A program made the position numbers and the translations under genes. Shown piece after piece: positions 1 through 8,456 of a DNA stretch of 64,000 nucleotides. The stretch's first letter is position 1. Every line of letters starts with the position of its first letter. Source of the DNA: Desulfocurvus vexinensis DSM 17965 (lineage in GTDB: Bacteria; Desulfobacterota; Desulfovibrionia; Desulfovibrionales; Desulfovibrionaceae); NCBI RefSeq assembly GCF_000519125.1, contig NZ_JAEX01000010.1, forward strand, positions 46,301 to 110,300, written 5' to 3'. The notes under the pieces were generated by a model. It was not told the DNA's origin and did no database searches. It worked only from the letters and a program-made list of their open reading frames with translations.

Positions 1-1
1 C

Positions 2-592
2 CTGTTCCGCCCCGAACGGCGCAACGGCTTTCTGCGCAAGGGCTTCGGCGTGGCCGACGAGGCCGTGAAGCTGCTCTTCGTGGGCCGCGTGAGCCGCGAG
101 AAGAACCTGCCCATGCTGGCCGGGATCTTCCGCCAGCTGTGCGCCCAGCGCCCGGGGGCGCATCTGGTGGTGGTGGGCGGCGGACCGTACCTGGAGGAGA
201 TGCGCGCCGAGCTGGCGGGCTACCCCGCCACCTTCACCGGCCCGCTGTACGGGCAGGACCTGGCCGCGGCCTACGCCTCGTCCGACGTGTTCGTGTTCCC
301 CTCGGTGCGCGACACCTGCGGCAACGCCGTGCTGGAGGCCCTGGCCTCGGGGCTGCCGGTGGTGGTCACCGACCAGGGCGGCCCCCAGGAGCACGTGCAG
401 CCCGGGCGCACCGGGCTGGTGGTGCCTGGCGGCGACCCGCGCCACTTCCTGCGCGCCCTGGCCACCCTGCTGGACGACCCCGCGCGCCTGCCCGCCATGC
501 GCCTGGCCGCGCGCGACTCCGTGCGCCACCGCTCCCTGGACAAGGCCTTCCTGGCCCAGTGGGCGGCCTACCGCGAAACCGCCCTGTCCTGA
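2..592 (+). CDS. Glycosyltransferase family 4, C-terminal part (5' end outside window)
   Basis: The open frame runs in from the left edge, so only the C-terminal ~196 residues are seen. They match the nucleotide-sugar-binding half of GT-B glycosyltransferases. LLFVGRVSREKNL is the start of the domain, and FPSVRDTCGNAVLEALASG is the family 4 donor-binding signature, in which the first acidic residue is Asp rather than Glu and the second Glu is kept. This form is common in enzymes that put a sugar on a lipid or polysaccharide acceptor. The acceptor-binding N-terminal half is missing, so the substrate cannot be told. An acyltransferase that may also build membrane lipids starts 142 bases downstream on the same strand, so a role in envelope lipid synthesis is possible but only inferred. 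Confidence 0.85.
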   Translation: MFRPERRNGFLRKGFGVADEAVKLLFVGRVSREKNLPMLAGIFRQLCAQRPGAHLVVVGGGPYLEEMRAELAGYPATFTGPLYGQDLAAAYASSDVFVFPSVRDTCGNAVLEALASGLPVVVTDQGGPQEHVQPGRTGLVVPGGDPRHFLRALATLLDDPARLPAMRLAARDSVRHRSLDKAFLAQWAAYRETALS

Positions 593-734
593 AGCCCCCG
601 GCCGCAGCCTGCGGCGCACCCGTCGCCAAAATGCAACCGCGCCGCCGCCCGGCGGACACGCGCCCCGGGTAGGGTATTCCAACCCTTTTCCGGCGCGGCC
701 CATCCGCGCCGCGCAGCCCGCACCCGGAGGTCGC

Positions 735-2567
735 ATGCAGCACGCACAGGCCCAGCCCCCCTTCGTCCTGGATCTGCCCCTGAACCGGCCCCTGCGGGCC
801 ATGGTCGGCAAACCCCTGGAAAAAATGCTCTGCCTGCCGACCCTCAACTCGCTGTACGCGCGTATCGGCGGACGCGAGGCCGAGGGCTTCCCCGGGCGCG
901 TGCTGGACCTGCTCGGCGTCGCCGTGGACGCGCCCGAGGCCGATCTGGCGCGCATCCCGGCCACGGGCCCGGCGGTGGTGGTGGCCAACCATCCCTTCGG
1001 GGCCATCGAGGGCGTGGTGCTGCTCCAGGCGCTGCTGCGCGTGCGCCCCGACGTGAAGATCATGGCCAATTCGCTGCTGGCCCTGGTGCCCGAGCTGCGC
1101 GGGCACCTGATTACCGTGGACCCCTTCGGCTCGCGCGACGCCGCGCGGCGCAACATCGCCCCGCTCAAGGAGGCCATCCGCTGGGCGCGCGGCGGCGGGC
1201 TGCTGGCCGTGTTCCCGGCGGGCGAGGTCTCCTCGCTGCAACTGCGCAAGCGCGCCGTGACCGACCCCGACTGGAGCCCCACCGTGGGCCGCATCATCCG
1301 CATTTCCGGCGCCCCGGCGGTGCCCGTGTACTTCGACGGGGCCAACGGCCCGCTGTTCCACCTCATGGGCCTGATCCACCCGCGCCTGCGCACGGTCATG
1401 CTGCCGCGCGAGCTGCTCAACAAACGCAGCCGCACCGTGCGCCTGGGCGTGGGCCGCCCGGTGCCCGCCCAGAAGATCGCCCGCTTCGCCTCCGACGAGC
1501 AGTTGACCCAGTACCTGCGCCTGCGCACCTATGTGCTCGGCCAGCGCTGCCGCCGCGACCAGGGCCCGGCGGGCGTCCTGCGCGCCCTGGCCCCGCGCCC
1601 GGCGGCCCCCAGGGCCCTGCCCGCCCCGGCCATGACGCCCGTGGCCCCGCCCTGCGACCGCGCGGCCCTGGCCCGCGAGATCGCCGCCCAGCCCGCGCCC
1701 AATGTGCTGCTGGAGCAGGGCGACTACGTCATCGTCTGCGCCCAGGGCCGCTACCTGCCCACGGTGCTGCCCGAGCTGGGCCGCCTGCGCGAAATCGCCT
1801 TCCGCGAGGTGGGCGAGGGCACGGGCCGCGCCCGCGACATCGACCGCTACGACGACTACTACCACCACCTCGTGCTCTGGAACCGCGCCGCCCAGGAGAT
1901 CGTCGGCGCCTACCGCCTGGGCCGGGCCGATATCATCGCCGGGGGCTACGGGCCCGCCGGGCTGTACACCCACGCCCTGTTCGACTACGACCAGCGCTTC
2001 CTGGAGCGCATCAGCCCCGCCCTGGAACTGGGCCGGGCCTTCGTCACCGCCGAGTACCGCAAGAGCTACAACCCGCTGCTGCTGCTGTGGAAGGGCATCG
2101 CCGCGTTCGTCAGCCGCGAGCGGCGCTACCGGCTGCTCTTCGGGCCGGTGTCCATCTCCAATGACTACCACCCCTGCTCCAAGCTGCTGATGATGCGCTT
2201 TCTGCGCGCCAACCACGCCCCCGAGGGCGGGCTGCACAAGCTCATCCGGCCCCGGACGCCCCCGCGCCTGCGCGCCCGGCGCCCCGGCGGCCTGGGCTTT
2301 GCGACCATCAACACCGTCTGCCCCGACATCGAGGACCTGGCCTCGGCCATCAGCGACATCGAGGCCGACGGCAAGGGCATCCCCGTGCTGCTGCGCCAGT
2401 ACCTGAAGCTCGGCGGCACGGTGCTGACCTTCAACCGCGACCCCGACTTCGGCGACGCCATCGACGGGCTGATGCTCGTGGACCTGGCACGCACTCCGGC
2501 CAAGACCCTGGAACGCTTCATGGGCCGTGACGAGGCGGCCATGTTCCTGGCAGCCCACGGCCAGTAA
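735..2567 (+). CDS. Two-domain acyltransferase, OlsF-like (PlsC-type plus OlsB/GNAT-type)
   Basis: This 610-residue protein has two acyltransferase parts. The N-terminal half (about 60-280) is a lysophospholipid-acyltransferase domain with the motif NHPFGAIEG (His86, Glu92), where related enzymes often have NHPxGGxDG. A proline/alanine-rich linker (about 280-320) follows. The C-terminal half (about 320-570) resembles OlsB/hemolysin-type N-acyltransferases (YDDYYHHLVLWN, AYRLGRAD, ELGRAFVTAEYR). Proteins with this order, such as OlsF of Serratia, make ornithine lipids by N-acylating an amino acid and then O-acylating the product. The same reaction is inferred here; the amino acid is unknown. 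The start at 735 has GGAGG nine bases upstream. The carboxy end is followed by a long hairpin shared with the converging gene. Confidence in the two folds is high, in the exact product moderate. Confidence 0.75.
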   Translation: MQHAQAQPPFVLDLPLNRPLRAMVGKPLEKMLCLPTLNSLYARIGGREAEGFPGRVLDLLGVAVDAPEADLARIPATGPAVVVANHPFGAIEGVVLLQALLRVRPDVKIMANSLLALVPELRGHLITVDPFGSRDAARRNIAPLKEAIRWARGGGLLAVFPAGEVSSLQLRKRAVTDPDWSPTVGRIIRISGAPAVPVYFDGANGPLFHLMGLIHPRLRTVMLPRELLNKRSRTVRLGVGRPVPAQKIARFASDEQLTQYLRLRTYVLGQRCRRDQGPAGVLRALAPRPAAPRALPAPAMTPVAPPCDRAALAREIAAQPAPNVLLEQGDYVIVCAQGRYLPTVLPELGRLREIAFREVGEGTGRARDIDRYDDYYHHLVLWNRAAQEIVGAYRLGRADIIAGGYGPAGLYTHALFDYDQRFLERISPALELGRAFVTAEYRKSYNPLLLLWKGIAAFVSRERRYRLLFGPVSISNDYHPCSKLLMMRFLRANHAPEGGLHKLIRPRTPPRLRARRPGGLGFATINTVCPDIEDLASAISDIEADGKGIPVLLRQYLKLGGTVLTFNRDPDFGDAIDGLMLVDLARTPAKTLERFMGRDEAAMFLAAHGQ

Positions 2568-2594
2568 GGGCTGATAAGCATTTTGCACGCGCAA

Positions 2595-2624
2595 GGGCCC
2601 GGCCTCCCCTGGGAGGCCGGGCCC
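2595..2624. terminator. Bidirectional hairpin between converging genes
   Basis: A perfect 14-base stem (arms 2595-2608 and 2611-2624, starting GGGCCCGGCC) lies between the ends of the OlsF-like gene and the HD-GYP regulator gene. No T-run follows on either strand, so it may block transcription by structure or act with Rho. Confidence 0.6.
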
Positions 2625-2714
2625 TGGTGCGTCCGCGCGCAGGCGCGCGCAGCATGATGAAAAACAACCGGGGCGCCAGGCCTTGCGTGCCCGCGCACAG
2701 GACGCGTGGGCCCC

Positions 2715-3875
2715 TCAGTTGCGCCGCACGCTCCCCTTGGCCCCGCCCCGGGGGCCGCCCTTGGCCGCAGGCGGCGCCAGCACCAGCAGCGGCTCGCGCA
2801 GGCCCAGGGCCTCGGGGAAGGCCGTGAGCCGCGCCAGGGAGGCGGCGCTGATCCGCTGGCCGCGCAGCAGCAGCTTGACGCCCCCCGCGTTGACCAGATC
2901 CTCGGCCATGACCATGCCCTCGCGCAGTTCGGCCAGCCCGACCTTGCGCACCGGCACGGGCTCGGGCTTGTAGACCACGCGCAGCATGGCCTCCACCACA
3001 GCCTGGTCGTAGGCCTTGGCCTTGCCGCGCATGGATTCCAGGACCTTCACGGGATCGACCCCCCGGGCCTCCATGCGGTCCAGATCCAGGGCGATCCGCA
3101 GGATGCGCGCCTCCAGGGGCTGGGCGTCGTGCAGGGGCGCGTTCTGGTAGCGGATGATGCGCGCCACGGGCACGAGCTGGTCCACGTTGACCAGCAGGTT
3201 GGCCGCGATGCTGGGGTGCATGCCGAAGATCTGCTGCTCCTCGGGGCTCAGGGGCTGGCCCTGGTTCATCTTGGCCACGATCTCCCCGGGCAGGGCCACG
3301 CAGCCGATGTGCGACAGGGTCACGGCCAGCTCCAGGCGCGACAGGGGCTGCACGCCCAGGGCCCGGCCCGTGGCCAGCACCCGCTCGCGGATGCGCCGGG
3401 AGTAGCTCAGGGCCTCGGGGTTGACCAGCTCCAGGATGTCCACCAGGATCTTGACCCCGCCCAGCAGGCGCAGCCGGGTGGCCTTGCGCTCGCGCACGTC
3501 GGCGGCGTGGGCGCGCAGGGCGTCGCCCAGCAGGGGCAAAAGCTCCGCCGGGGGGCAGGGCTTGGCCAGATAGCGCCAGACCCGGCCCCGGTTGACGGCG
3601 GCCACGGCGTCGGCCTGGGCCGTGCTGGCCGTAAGCACCACGCGGATGGTGCTGGGGGCGTGCTGCTGCAGCTCTTCCAGCAGGGCGAAGGCGTCGGCGC
3701 CGCCAAGGCCCAGCTCGACCACCACCACCCCCACGCCGTGCTTGCCCTGCAGCAGGCCGCGCGCCTGGGCGTAGTCCGGGCAATGGGCCAGGCGCACCCC
3801 GGCGGGCAGGCCAGGGGTCAGGGCGGCCAGGGCGGTCGCGTCGCGGTCGATGAACAGGATGGTCGTTTCGCTCAT
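2715..3875 (-). CDS. Response-regulator-like protein with degenerate HD-GYP domain
   Basis: The 386 residues form an N-terminal receiver-like domain (about 1-125) and a C-terminal domain (about 135-300) laid out like HD-GYP c-di-GMP phosphodiesterases. Both look inactive. The receiver keeps Asp10, Asp12, a Thr in VVLTAST and the Lys of YLAKP, but the phospho-acceptor position is Glu54 (VVVVELGLGG). In the HD-GYP part the usual LLHDIGK is TLSHIGC, and the later HHE motif is RYQN, so metal-binding residues are lost. The most likely role is an adaptor or sensor that reads a partner or nucleotide rather than an enzyme. It starts 20 bases after the FapA-family gene, so the two are probably one operon. 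An HDOD-like label is an alternative. Confidence 0.75.
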   Translation of the reverse strand: MSETTILFIDRDATALAALTPGLPAGVRLAHCPDYAQARGLLQGKHGVGVVVVELGLGGADAFALLEELQQHAPSTIRVVLTASTAQADAVAAVNRGRVWRYLAKPCPPAELLPLLGDALRAHAADVRERKATRLRLLGGVKILVDILELVNPEALSYSRRIRERVLATGRALGVQPLSRLELAVTLSHIGCVALPGEIVAKMNQGQPLSPEEQQIFGMHPSIAANLLVNVDQLVPVARIIRYQNAPLHDAQPLEARILRIALDLDRMEARGVDPVKVLESMRGKAKAYDQAVVEAMLRVVYKPEPVPVRKVGLAELREGMVMAEDLVNAGGVKLLLRGQRISAASLARLTAFPEALGLREPLLVLAPPAAKGGPRGGAKGSVRRN

Positions 3876-3895
3876 GGCACCCGTTTCCCCGGTCT

Positions 3896-5518
3896 CTACT
3901 CCATGACGATCGTGCGCGTATCGAGGTCGCGGCGGAAGCGCGCGGCCTCCAGGTCGGTGGTCACGGACAGGCGCTTGCCCATGATGATCACCTCCACGCC
4001 GCTGAAGACCCGCCGCAGGGCCCGCACATGCAGCGCGGCCAGCCGCTCACGCAGGACCTGGCGCTGCTCGAGGATGCGCACGTCCAGGGCGCGGACCTCG
4101 CCCTGAAGCTTGCCCCGCGCCTTGATCAGCTCGGCCAGGATGCGCCGGTCCTCCTCCGGGGCGGCCATGAGGGTGGCGATGGCGTCCTCGTCGCCCAGGG
4201 CGGCGTCCATGCGCTCCAGCTCCTCGGTCAGCCCGCCGCGCTGTTCGATAAGCTCCTTCTCCTCGCTGTTGGAGGGCCGGATTTCCACGATGGTCGCGCT
4301 GCGGGCCTCGTTGCCCAGGGTCTGGGCCACGATGTTGCCGCCGCTGACGACATGCCCGCCGCGGATCATGCCCCGGGGGCCGAGCACGGTCACGTCGCCC
4401 CCGGCAGTGATCTGGCAGTGCGAGATCTCCAGCTGCGCGACCACGTCGCCCCCGGCCTCGACGATGGCGTTCTGGAAAAACTTGGCGGCCACGTTGCCCT
4501 CCGCCCGGATGCGGTTGCGCCCGTTCATGAGCACTCCGCCGGAGACCACCAGCCCGCCCGCCGTGATGTCGGCCTCCTCGATGAGCCCGTCCACGATGAC
4601 GTCGCCCTGGGCCTCGACGGTGCAGCCGCTGCGCACGGCGCCCTTGACGTGCACCCCGCCGTGCTGGGCGCGGATATTGCCCGTGCCCAGGTCCACGTCG
4701 CCGTTGATCTCCAGCAGCTCGGAGACTTCCAGGGTGTTGTTGCGGAAGTGGAACACGCCCTTGGCCGCGGCGCTGAACACAGTCACGCCCTCGGGGCCCG
4801 GGGCGGCGACCACGTTCTTGCCGATGCGCACCTTGGCCTCTTTGGGCTCGCGCGGGGTCACGGTCTCGCCGAAGATGTCGAAGCCCGGGGTGCCGGGCAG
4901 AGGCGGATGCAGCTCGGCCAGCGGGTCACCCGGGCTCACGAAGTGCAAGCCGCCGCGCTCGCGGTAGTCCATGGACCCGTCCTCGCGCAGGGTGCCGACG
5001 CGCTGCTCCTCGCGCAGCAGCAGGTCCAGGTGGCCGTCGATGCCCGGCTCGGGAAACAGCCCGCGCAAAAGGGCCACGAACACGTAGCTCCCCGTGCGGC
5101 GGGCCTGCTCCAGGGCCTCGGCCAGGGGCTGCGGGTCCAGCTCCAGCCCGGCCAGGGCCTTGGGCATGCCCTCCATCAGCCGTTCCACGCTGATCTCCTG
5201 GCCCATGCAGTCCAGCTGATCCACCTCCAGGGTCAGGAGCATCCGGTCTTCGGAGATGTTCCAGGTGGGGGCCAGGTAGACCCCGTCTTCGGCCAGGTAG
5301 GCCTTGCCCCAGACCCGGGCGCGCAGTTCGCGGGTGGCGGGGTCGAACTCGCAGCCCTCGTGGCGGGTGGACACGGGCGGATAGGCCATCTCGGCCAGGC
5401 CTTCGGCGGCGCGCAGGTCCTCCTCGGAGCCCAGGGTGCCGAAGACCGCGCCAGGGGGGATGGGCCGCGTGAGATCGCAGTCCGTGCGCAGCAGACGTTG
5501 CAGCAGGTCGTTGTCCAT
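3896..5518 (-). CDS. FapA family (DUF342) polymer-binding/flagellar assembly protein A
   Basis: This is a ~540-residue FapA-family protein. The N-terminal region (about 1-230) is the less conserved half. The central region (about 230-430) has the family's repeated glycine/valine-rich beta-helix turns, for example GDVDLGTGNIRAQHGGVHVKG and GGDVTVLGPRGMIRGGHVVSG. The C-terminal ~100 residues are charged and probably coiled-coil. Members act in the cytoplasm and are tied to flagella, polysaccharide or motility regulation; biochemical function is poorly known. The ATG at 5518 is chosen because GGAG lies just upstream and the family usually begins near here; an in-frame start at 5599 would add 27 residues without family similarity. 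It is followed after 20 bases by the degenerate HD-GYP regulator, suggesting joint work in motility or second-messenger control. Confidence 0.85.
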   Translation of the reverse strand: MDNDLLQRLLRTDCDLTRPIPPGAVFGTLGSEEDLRAAEGLAEMAYPPVSTRHEGCEFDPATRELRARVWGKAYLAEDGVYLAPTWNISEDRMLLTLEVDQLDCMGQEISVERLMEGMPKALAGLELDPQPLAEALEQARRTGSYVFVALLRGLFPEPGIDGHLDLLLREEQRVGTLREDGSMDYRERGGLHFVSPGDPLAELHPPLPGTPGFDIFGETVTPREPKEAKVRIGKNVVAAPGPEGVTVFSAAAKGVFHFRNNTLEVSELLEINGDVDLGTGNIRAQHGGVHVKGAVRSGCTVEAQGDVIVDGLIEEADITAGGLVVSGGVLMNGRNRIRAEGNVAAKFFQNAIVEAGGDVVAQLEISHCQITAGGDVTVLGPRGMIRGGHVVSGGNIVAQTLGNEARSATIVEIRPSNSEEKELIEQRGGLTEELERMDAALGDEDAIATLMAAPEEDRRILAELIKARGKLQGEVRALDVRILEQRQVLRERLAALHVRALRRVFSGVEVIIMGKRLSVTTDLEAARFRRDLDTRTIVME

Positions 5519-5620
5519 GGTCTCCGGAACTCGCGGCGTTGCCCCCGGCCCGGCGCCGGGGATATCTGCCAGCCTATCACGCGCCTCCGCCCGAGGCAAC
5601 GGCCAGGAGCCGCATTCGGG

Positions 5621-6985
5621 CTACAGGTCGTACTTTTTGAGCTTGTACTGGAGCAGCGACTTGGAGAGGCCCAGGGCCTCGGCGGCCTTGACCTTGACGA
5701 AGTCGTTGCGCGCCAGGGCGCGGCGCAACAGGGCGGCCTCGATCTTTTCCAGGGTGTCGGCCAGGTTCAGGCGCGCGGGCAAGAGGTCCACGGCGGACTT
5801 GAACTGCGACTCCTCGTCGCGCACCTCGGGGGGCAGGTCGTCCACGCCGATGGTCGTGCCTGCGGCCAGCACGGTGCAGCGCTCGATGACGTTCTGGAGC
5901 TGGCGGACGTTGCCGGGCCAGTCGTAGCCGTTCAGGTAGTCCAGGGCCTCGGGGGAGAACCCGGTGATGCGGCTGTGGTTCTCGCGCACGTACTTGTCCA
6001 GGAAATGGGCGGCCAGCAGGGGGATGTCCTCGCGGCGCTCGCGCAGGGGCGGCATCTGGATGGCCACCACGTTCAGGCGGTAGAAAAGGTCTTCGCGGAA
6101 ATCGCCCCGGTCCACGGCGGCGCGCAGGTCCACGTTGGTGGCGGCGACGATGCGGATGTCCACCTCCACCTCCTTGGTGCCGCCCACGCGCTCGAAGCGC
6201 CGCTCCTGGAGCACGCGCAGCAGCTTGACCTGGATGTCGGGGCCCAGCTCGCCGATCTCGTCCAAAAACAGCGTGCCCCCGGCGGCCAGCTCGAAGCGGC
6301 CCCGGCGGCTGGCCACGGCCCCGGTGAAGGAACCCTTCTCGTGGCCGAACAGCTCGGACTCCAGCACCCCCGGGCTCAGGGCCATGCAGTTCACCGAGAC
6401 GAAGGGTGCGTCCTTGCGCGGCGAGGCAAAATGGATGGCCCGGGCCACCAGCTCCTTGCCCGTGCCCGACTCGCCCTGGATGAGCACCGTGGAGCGGCTG
6501 GGCGCGGCCTTGTCCACCATCTCCAGCACCGTCCGCATGGCCTTGGAGCGCCCGATGATATTGTGCAGGCCGTAGCGTTCCTCCAGGTTCTCGCTCAACA
6601 GACGGTACTGGCGGCGCATGCGCGCCATTTCCACGGCCTTGGACAGCGACAGCAGCAACTGCTCGTTGGAGAAGGGCTTGGTGATGTAGTCGAAGGCGCC
6701 CAGGCGCATGGCCTCCACGGCGGATTCGATGCTGCCGAAGGCGGTCATGATCAGCACCGGGATGTGCGGATAGTTGGCGTGGACGTGCTCCAGCACGTCC
6801 TGCCCCGTGAGCTTGGGCATCTTCATGTCCGTGATGACCACGTCCACCTCGGATTCCTCCAGGTAGGCCAGGCCAAGCTCGGGATCGTGCAGGGCGGTGA
6901 CGGAGTACCCGGCGTCGGACAGCAGGGCGTCGAGGATGAGCAGGTAGTTGCGCTCGTCGTCCAGGACCAGGATGTTACTCGGCAT
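5621..6985 (-). CDS. Sigma-54-dependent response regulator (NtrC/AtoC type)
   Basis: This is a 454-residue enhancer-binding regulator of classic build. The receiver (1-120) has Asp9, Asp10, phospho-acceptor Asp53 and Lys103. The AAA+ domain (about 140-380) has Walker A GESGTGKE (171-178), the sigma-54 contact loop GSFTGA (218-223, with Ser in place of the usual Ala) and Walker B LFLDEIGEL. The C-terminal Fis-type helix-turn-helix covers about the last 45 residues. It activates sigma-54 promoters when phosphorylated. Its gene overlaps the 3' end of the histidine-kinase gene by 11 bases, so the two almost certainly form a pair. Target genes cannot be read from this window. Confidence 0.95.
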   Translation of the reverse strand: MPSNILVLDDERNYLLILDALLSDAGYSVTALHDPELGLAYLEESEVDVVITDMKMPKLTGQDVLEHVHANYPHIPVLIMTAFGSIESAVEAMRLGAFDYITKPFSNEQLLLSLSKAVEMARMRRQYRLLSENLEERYGLHNIIGRSKAMRTVLEMVDKAAPSRSTVLIQGESGTGKELVARAIHFASPRKDAPFVSVNCMALSPGVLESELFGHEKGSFTGAVASRRGRFELAAGGTLFLDEIGELGPDIQVKLLRVLQERRFERVGGTKEVEVDIRIVAATNVDLRAAVDRGDFREDLFYRLNVVAIQMPPLRERREDIPLLAAHFLDKYVRENHSRITGFSPEALDYLNGYDWPGNVRQLQNVIERCTVLAAGTTIGVDDLPPEVRDEESQFKSAVDLLPARLNLADTLEKIEAALLRRALARNDFVKVKAAEALGLSKSLLQYKLKKYDL

Positions 6986-8432
6986 GGGGCGTCTCCTCGT
7001 CGGCGGGGAAGGTGATGGTGACCTGCGCGCCGCCGTCCGGGGCGTTGGCGAAATCGAGCCCGGCCCCGTGGCTGGTCAGGATGTTGGCCACGATGGCCAG
7101 GCCCAGCCCGGTGCCGTTGTCCTTGGTGGTGAAGAACGGGTCGGCCAGCCGGGCGACCACCTCCTGGCCGAAGCCCGGGCCCGTGTCGATGAAGCGCAGG
7201 CGGGCGCCGCCGCCCTCGGCCCGGCCCTGGATGGTCAGGGTGCCTCCGCCGTCCATGGCCTGCATGGCGTTGACCATGATGTTGTACAGCGCGCGGTAGA
7301 GCAGGTCCTTGTCGCCCTTGACGTGCAGGTCCGCAGGATAGTCCTTGGCCAGGGTCACGCTTTTGCCGTTGAACTCGTGCTCCAGGAAGGTGCAGGCCTG
7401 GTCCAGCAGCAGGGCCAGGTCCACGTCCTCGCGGCGCGGCTTCTTGGGCCGGGCGTAGTCCAGGAAGTCGTTGACCGTCTGCGACAGGCGGCGGATCTCG
7501 TCGAACATGACCTGGAGCAGGGTCACGCGGGGGCTGTCCTCGGCGCGGGCCTTCTTGAGCAGCATCTCGGCGCTGGACTGGATGATGCCCAGGGGGTTGC
7601 GGATCTCGTGGGCGATGCCCGCCACCACGCGGCCCATGCTGGCCAGCTTCTCGGCCTGGAGCAGCTCGCGTTCCAGCTTCTGGGTACGCTGCATGCGCTG
7701 GCGGTTCATGGTGTCGGCCTTGCGGATGAACAGCAACAGCAGCAGGAACAGGAAGAACGACGAGGTGAAGGAGATGGCGATGATCAGCCACTGGAAGTTG
7801 ATGGCCGCGCGGTAGTCGTCGGTGATGTCCTGGGAGAACTCCAGGATGCCCATGGGCTGGCCGCTGGGCCCGCCGGGGTACAGGCTGCGCTCGGTCTTCA
7901 GGGGATAGACCGTGCGCATGACCACGCTCGCGGGGTCCAGGTCGAAATGGATCATCGCCCGCCAGGGCGAGACGTTGGTGACGATCTCGAAGTTGTGCAC
8001 CAGAACCTTGGCGGCCTGCTTCACCGCATCGCTGGCCAGGTCCTCGTCGCCGGCCTGCTCCGGGTCCGTGGAGTAGGACACGATGCCGTCCAGGTCGTAG
8101 ATGCGCAGCTCCATCACATGCTGGCCGTGGATGGTCTCGCTGATGACCTTGTCGAGCTGGTGGTACTGCTCGTCGCGCTGCAGCTCGATGCGCCCGAAGG
8201 CCATGAGCGTGGGCACGGTGTAGCGCTGGTAGATCTGGTGGTTCAGGTTCTCGGCCAGCAGCAGGGCGAACTCGCGCTGCTTGGCCAGCAGCGTCTCGCG
8301 CGCCGAATTGGCCAGGATCACCGACATCAGGATGCTGGTGGCCATGATCAGCACCAGCGAGCCCCACGAAAGGAACCTGGCCAGCTTGAAGGGGCGGGCG
8401 GCGTCCGCAGTGGAGGGTGGTGTCTGATTCAT
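6975..8432 (-). CDS. Membrane sensor histidine kinase, partner of the NtrC-type regulator
   Basis: The 485-residue protein has a membrane segment at about 20-42, a periplasmic sensing region of ~170 residues, a second membrane segment at about 211-236, then a cytoplasmic kinase. No HAMP domain is evident; a short charged helix leads straight to the H-box GIAHEIRNPLG, with phospho-acceptor His275. The ATPase part has the N-box NIMVNAMQAM, G1 DTGPGFG and G2 TGLGLAIV. This matches NtrB/AtoS-like kinases that feed sigma-54 regulators. The gene sits 25 bases after the aminotransferase gene and overlaps the regulator gene, so all three may be cotranscribed. The signal sensed is unknown. Confidence 0.93.
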   Translation of the reverse strand: MNQTPPSTADAARPFKLARFLSWGSLVLIMATSILMSVILANSARETLLAKQREFALLLAENLNHQIYQRYTVPTLMAFGRIELQRDEQYHQLDKVISETIHGQHVMELRIYDLDGIVSYSTDPEQAGDEDLASDAVKQAAKVLVHNFEIVTNVSPWRAMIHFDLDPASVVMRTVYPLKTERSLYPGGPSGQPMGILEFSQDITDDYRAAINFQWLIIAISFTSSFFLFLLLLLFIRKADTMNRQRMQRTQKLERELLQAEKLASMGRVVAGIAHEIRNPLGIIQSSAEMLLKKARAEDSPRVTLLQVMFDEIRRLSQTVNDFLDYARPKKPRREDVDLALLLDQACTFLEHEFNGKSVTLAKDYPADLHVKGDKDLLYRALYNIMVNAMQAMDGGGTLTIQGRAEGGGARLRFIDTGPGFGQEVVARLADPFFTTKDNGTGLGLAIVANILTSHGAGLDFANAPDGGAQVTITFPADEETPHAE

Positions 8433-8456
8433 GGGCGGGGGCGGCCTCCCGGGCGC

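Noticed and set aside
366..2594. 742-codon minus-strand frame across the OlsF-like gene
   Set aside because: It is an antisense shadow of GC-rich coding DNA: Gln/His/Gly/Ala-rich, no domain, and the plus-strand frame has clear acyltransferase motifs.
4028..7015. 995-codon plus-strand frame opposite FapA and the NtrC-type regulator
   Set aside because: Composition is shadow-like (His/Gln/Gly runs) and the opposite strand codes two recognised proteins over the same bases.
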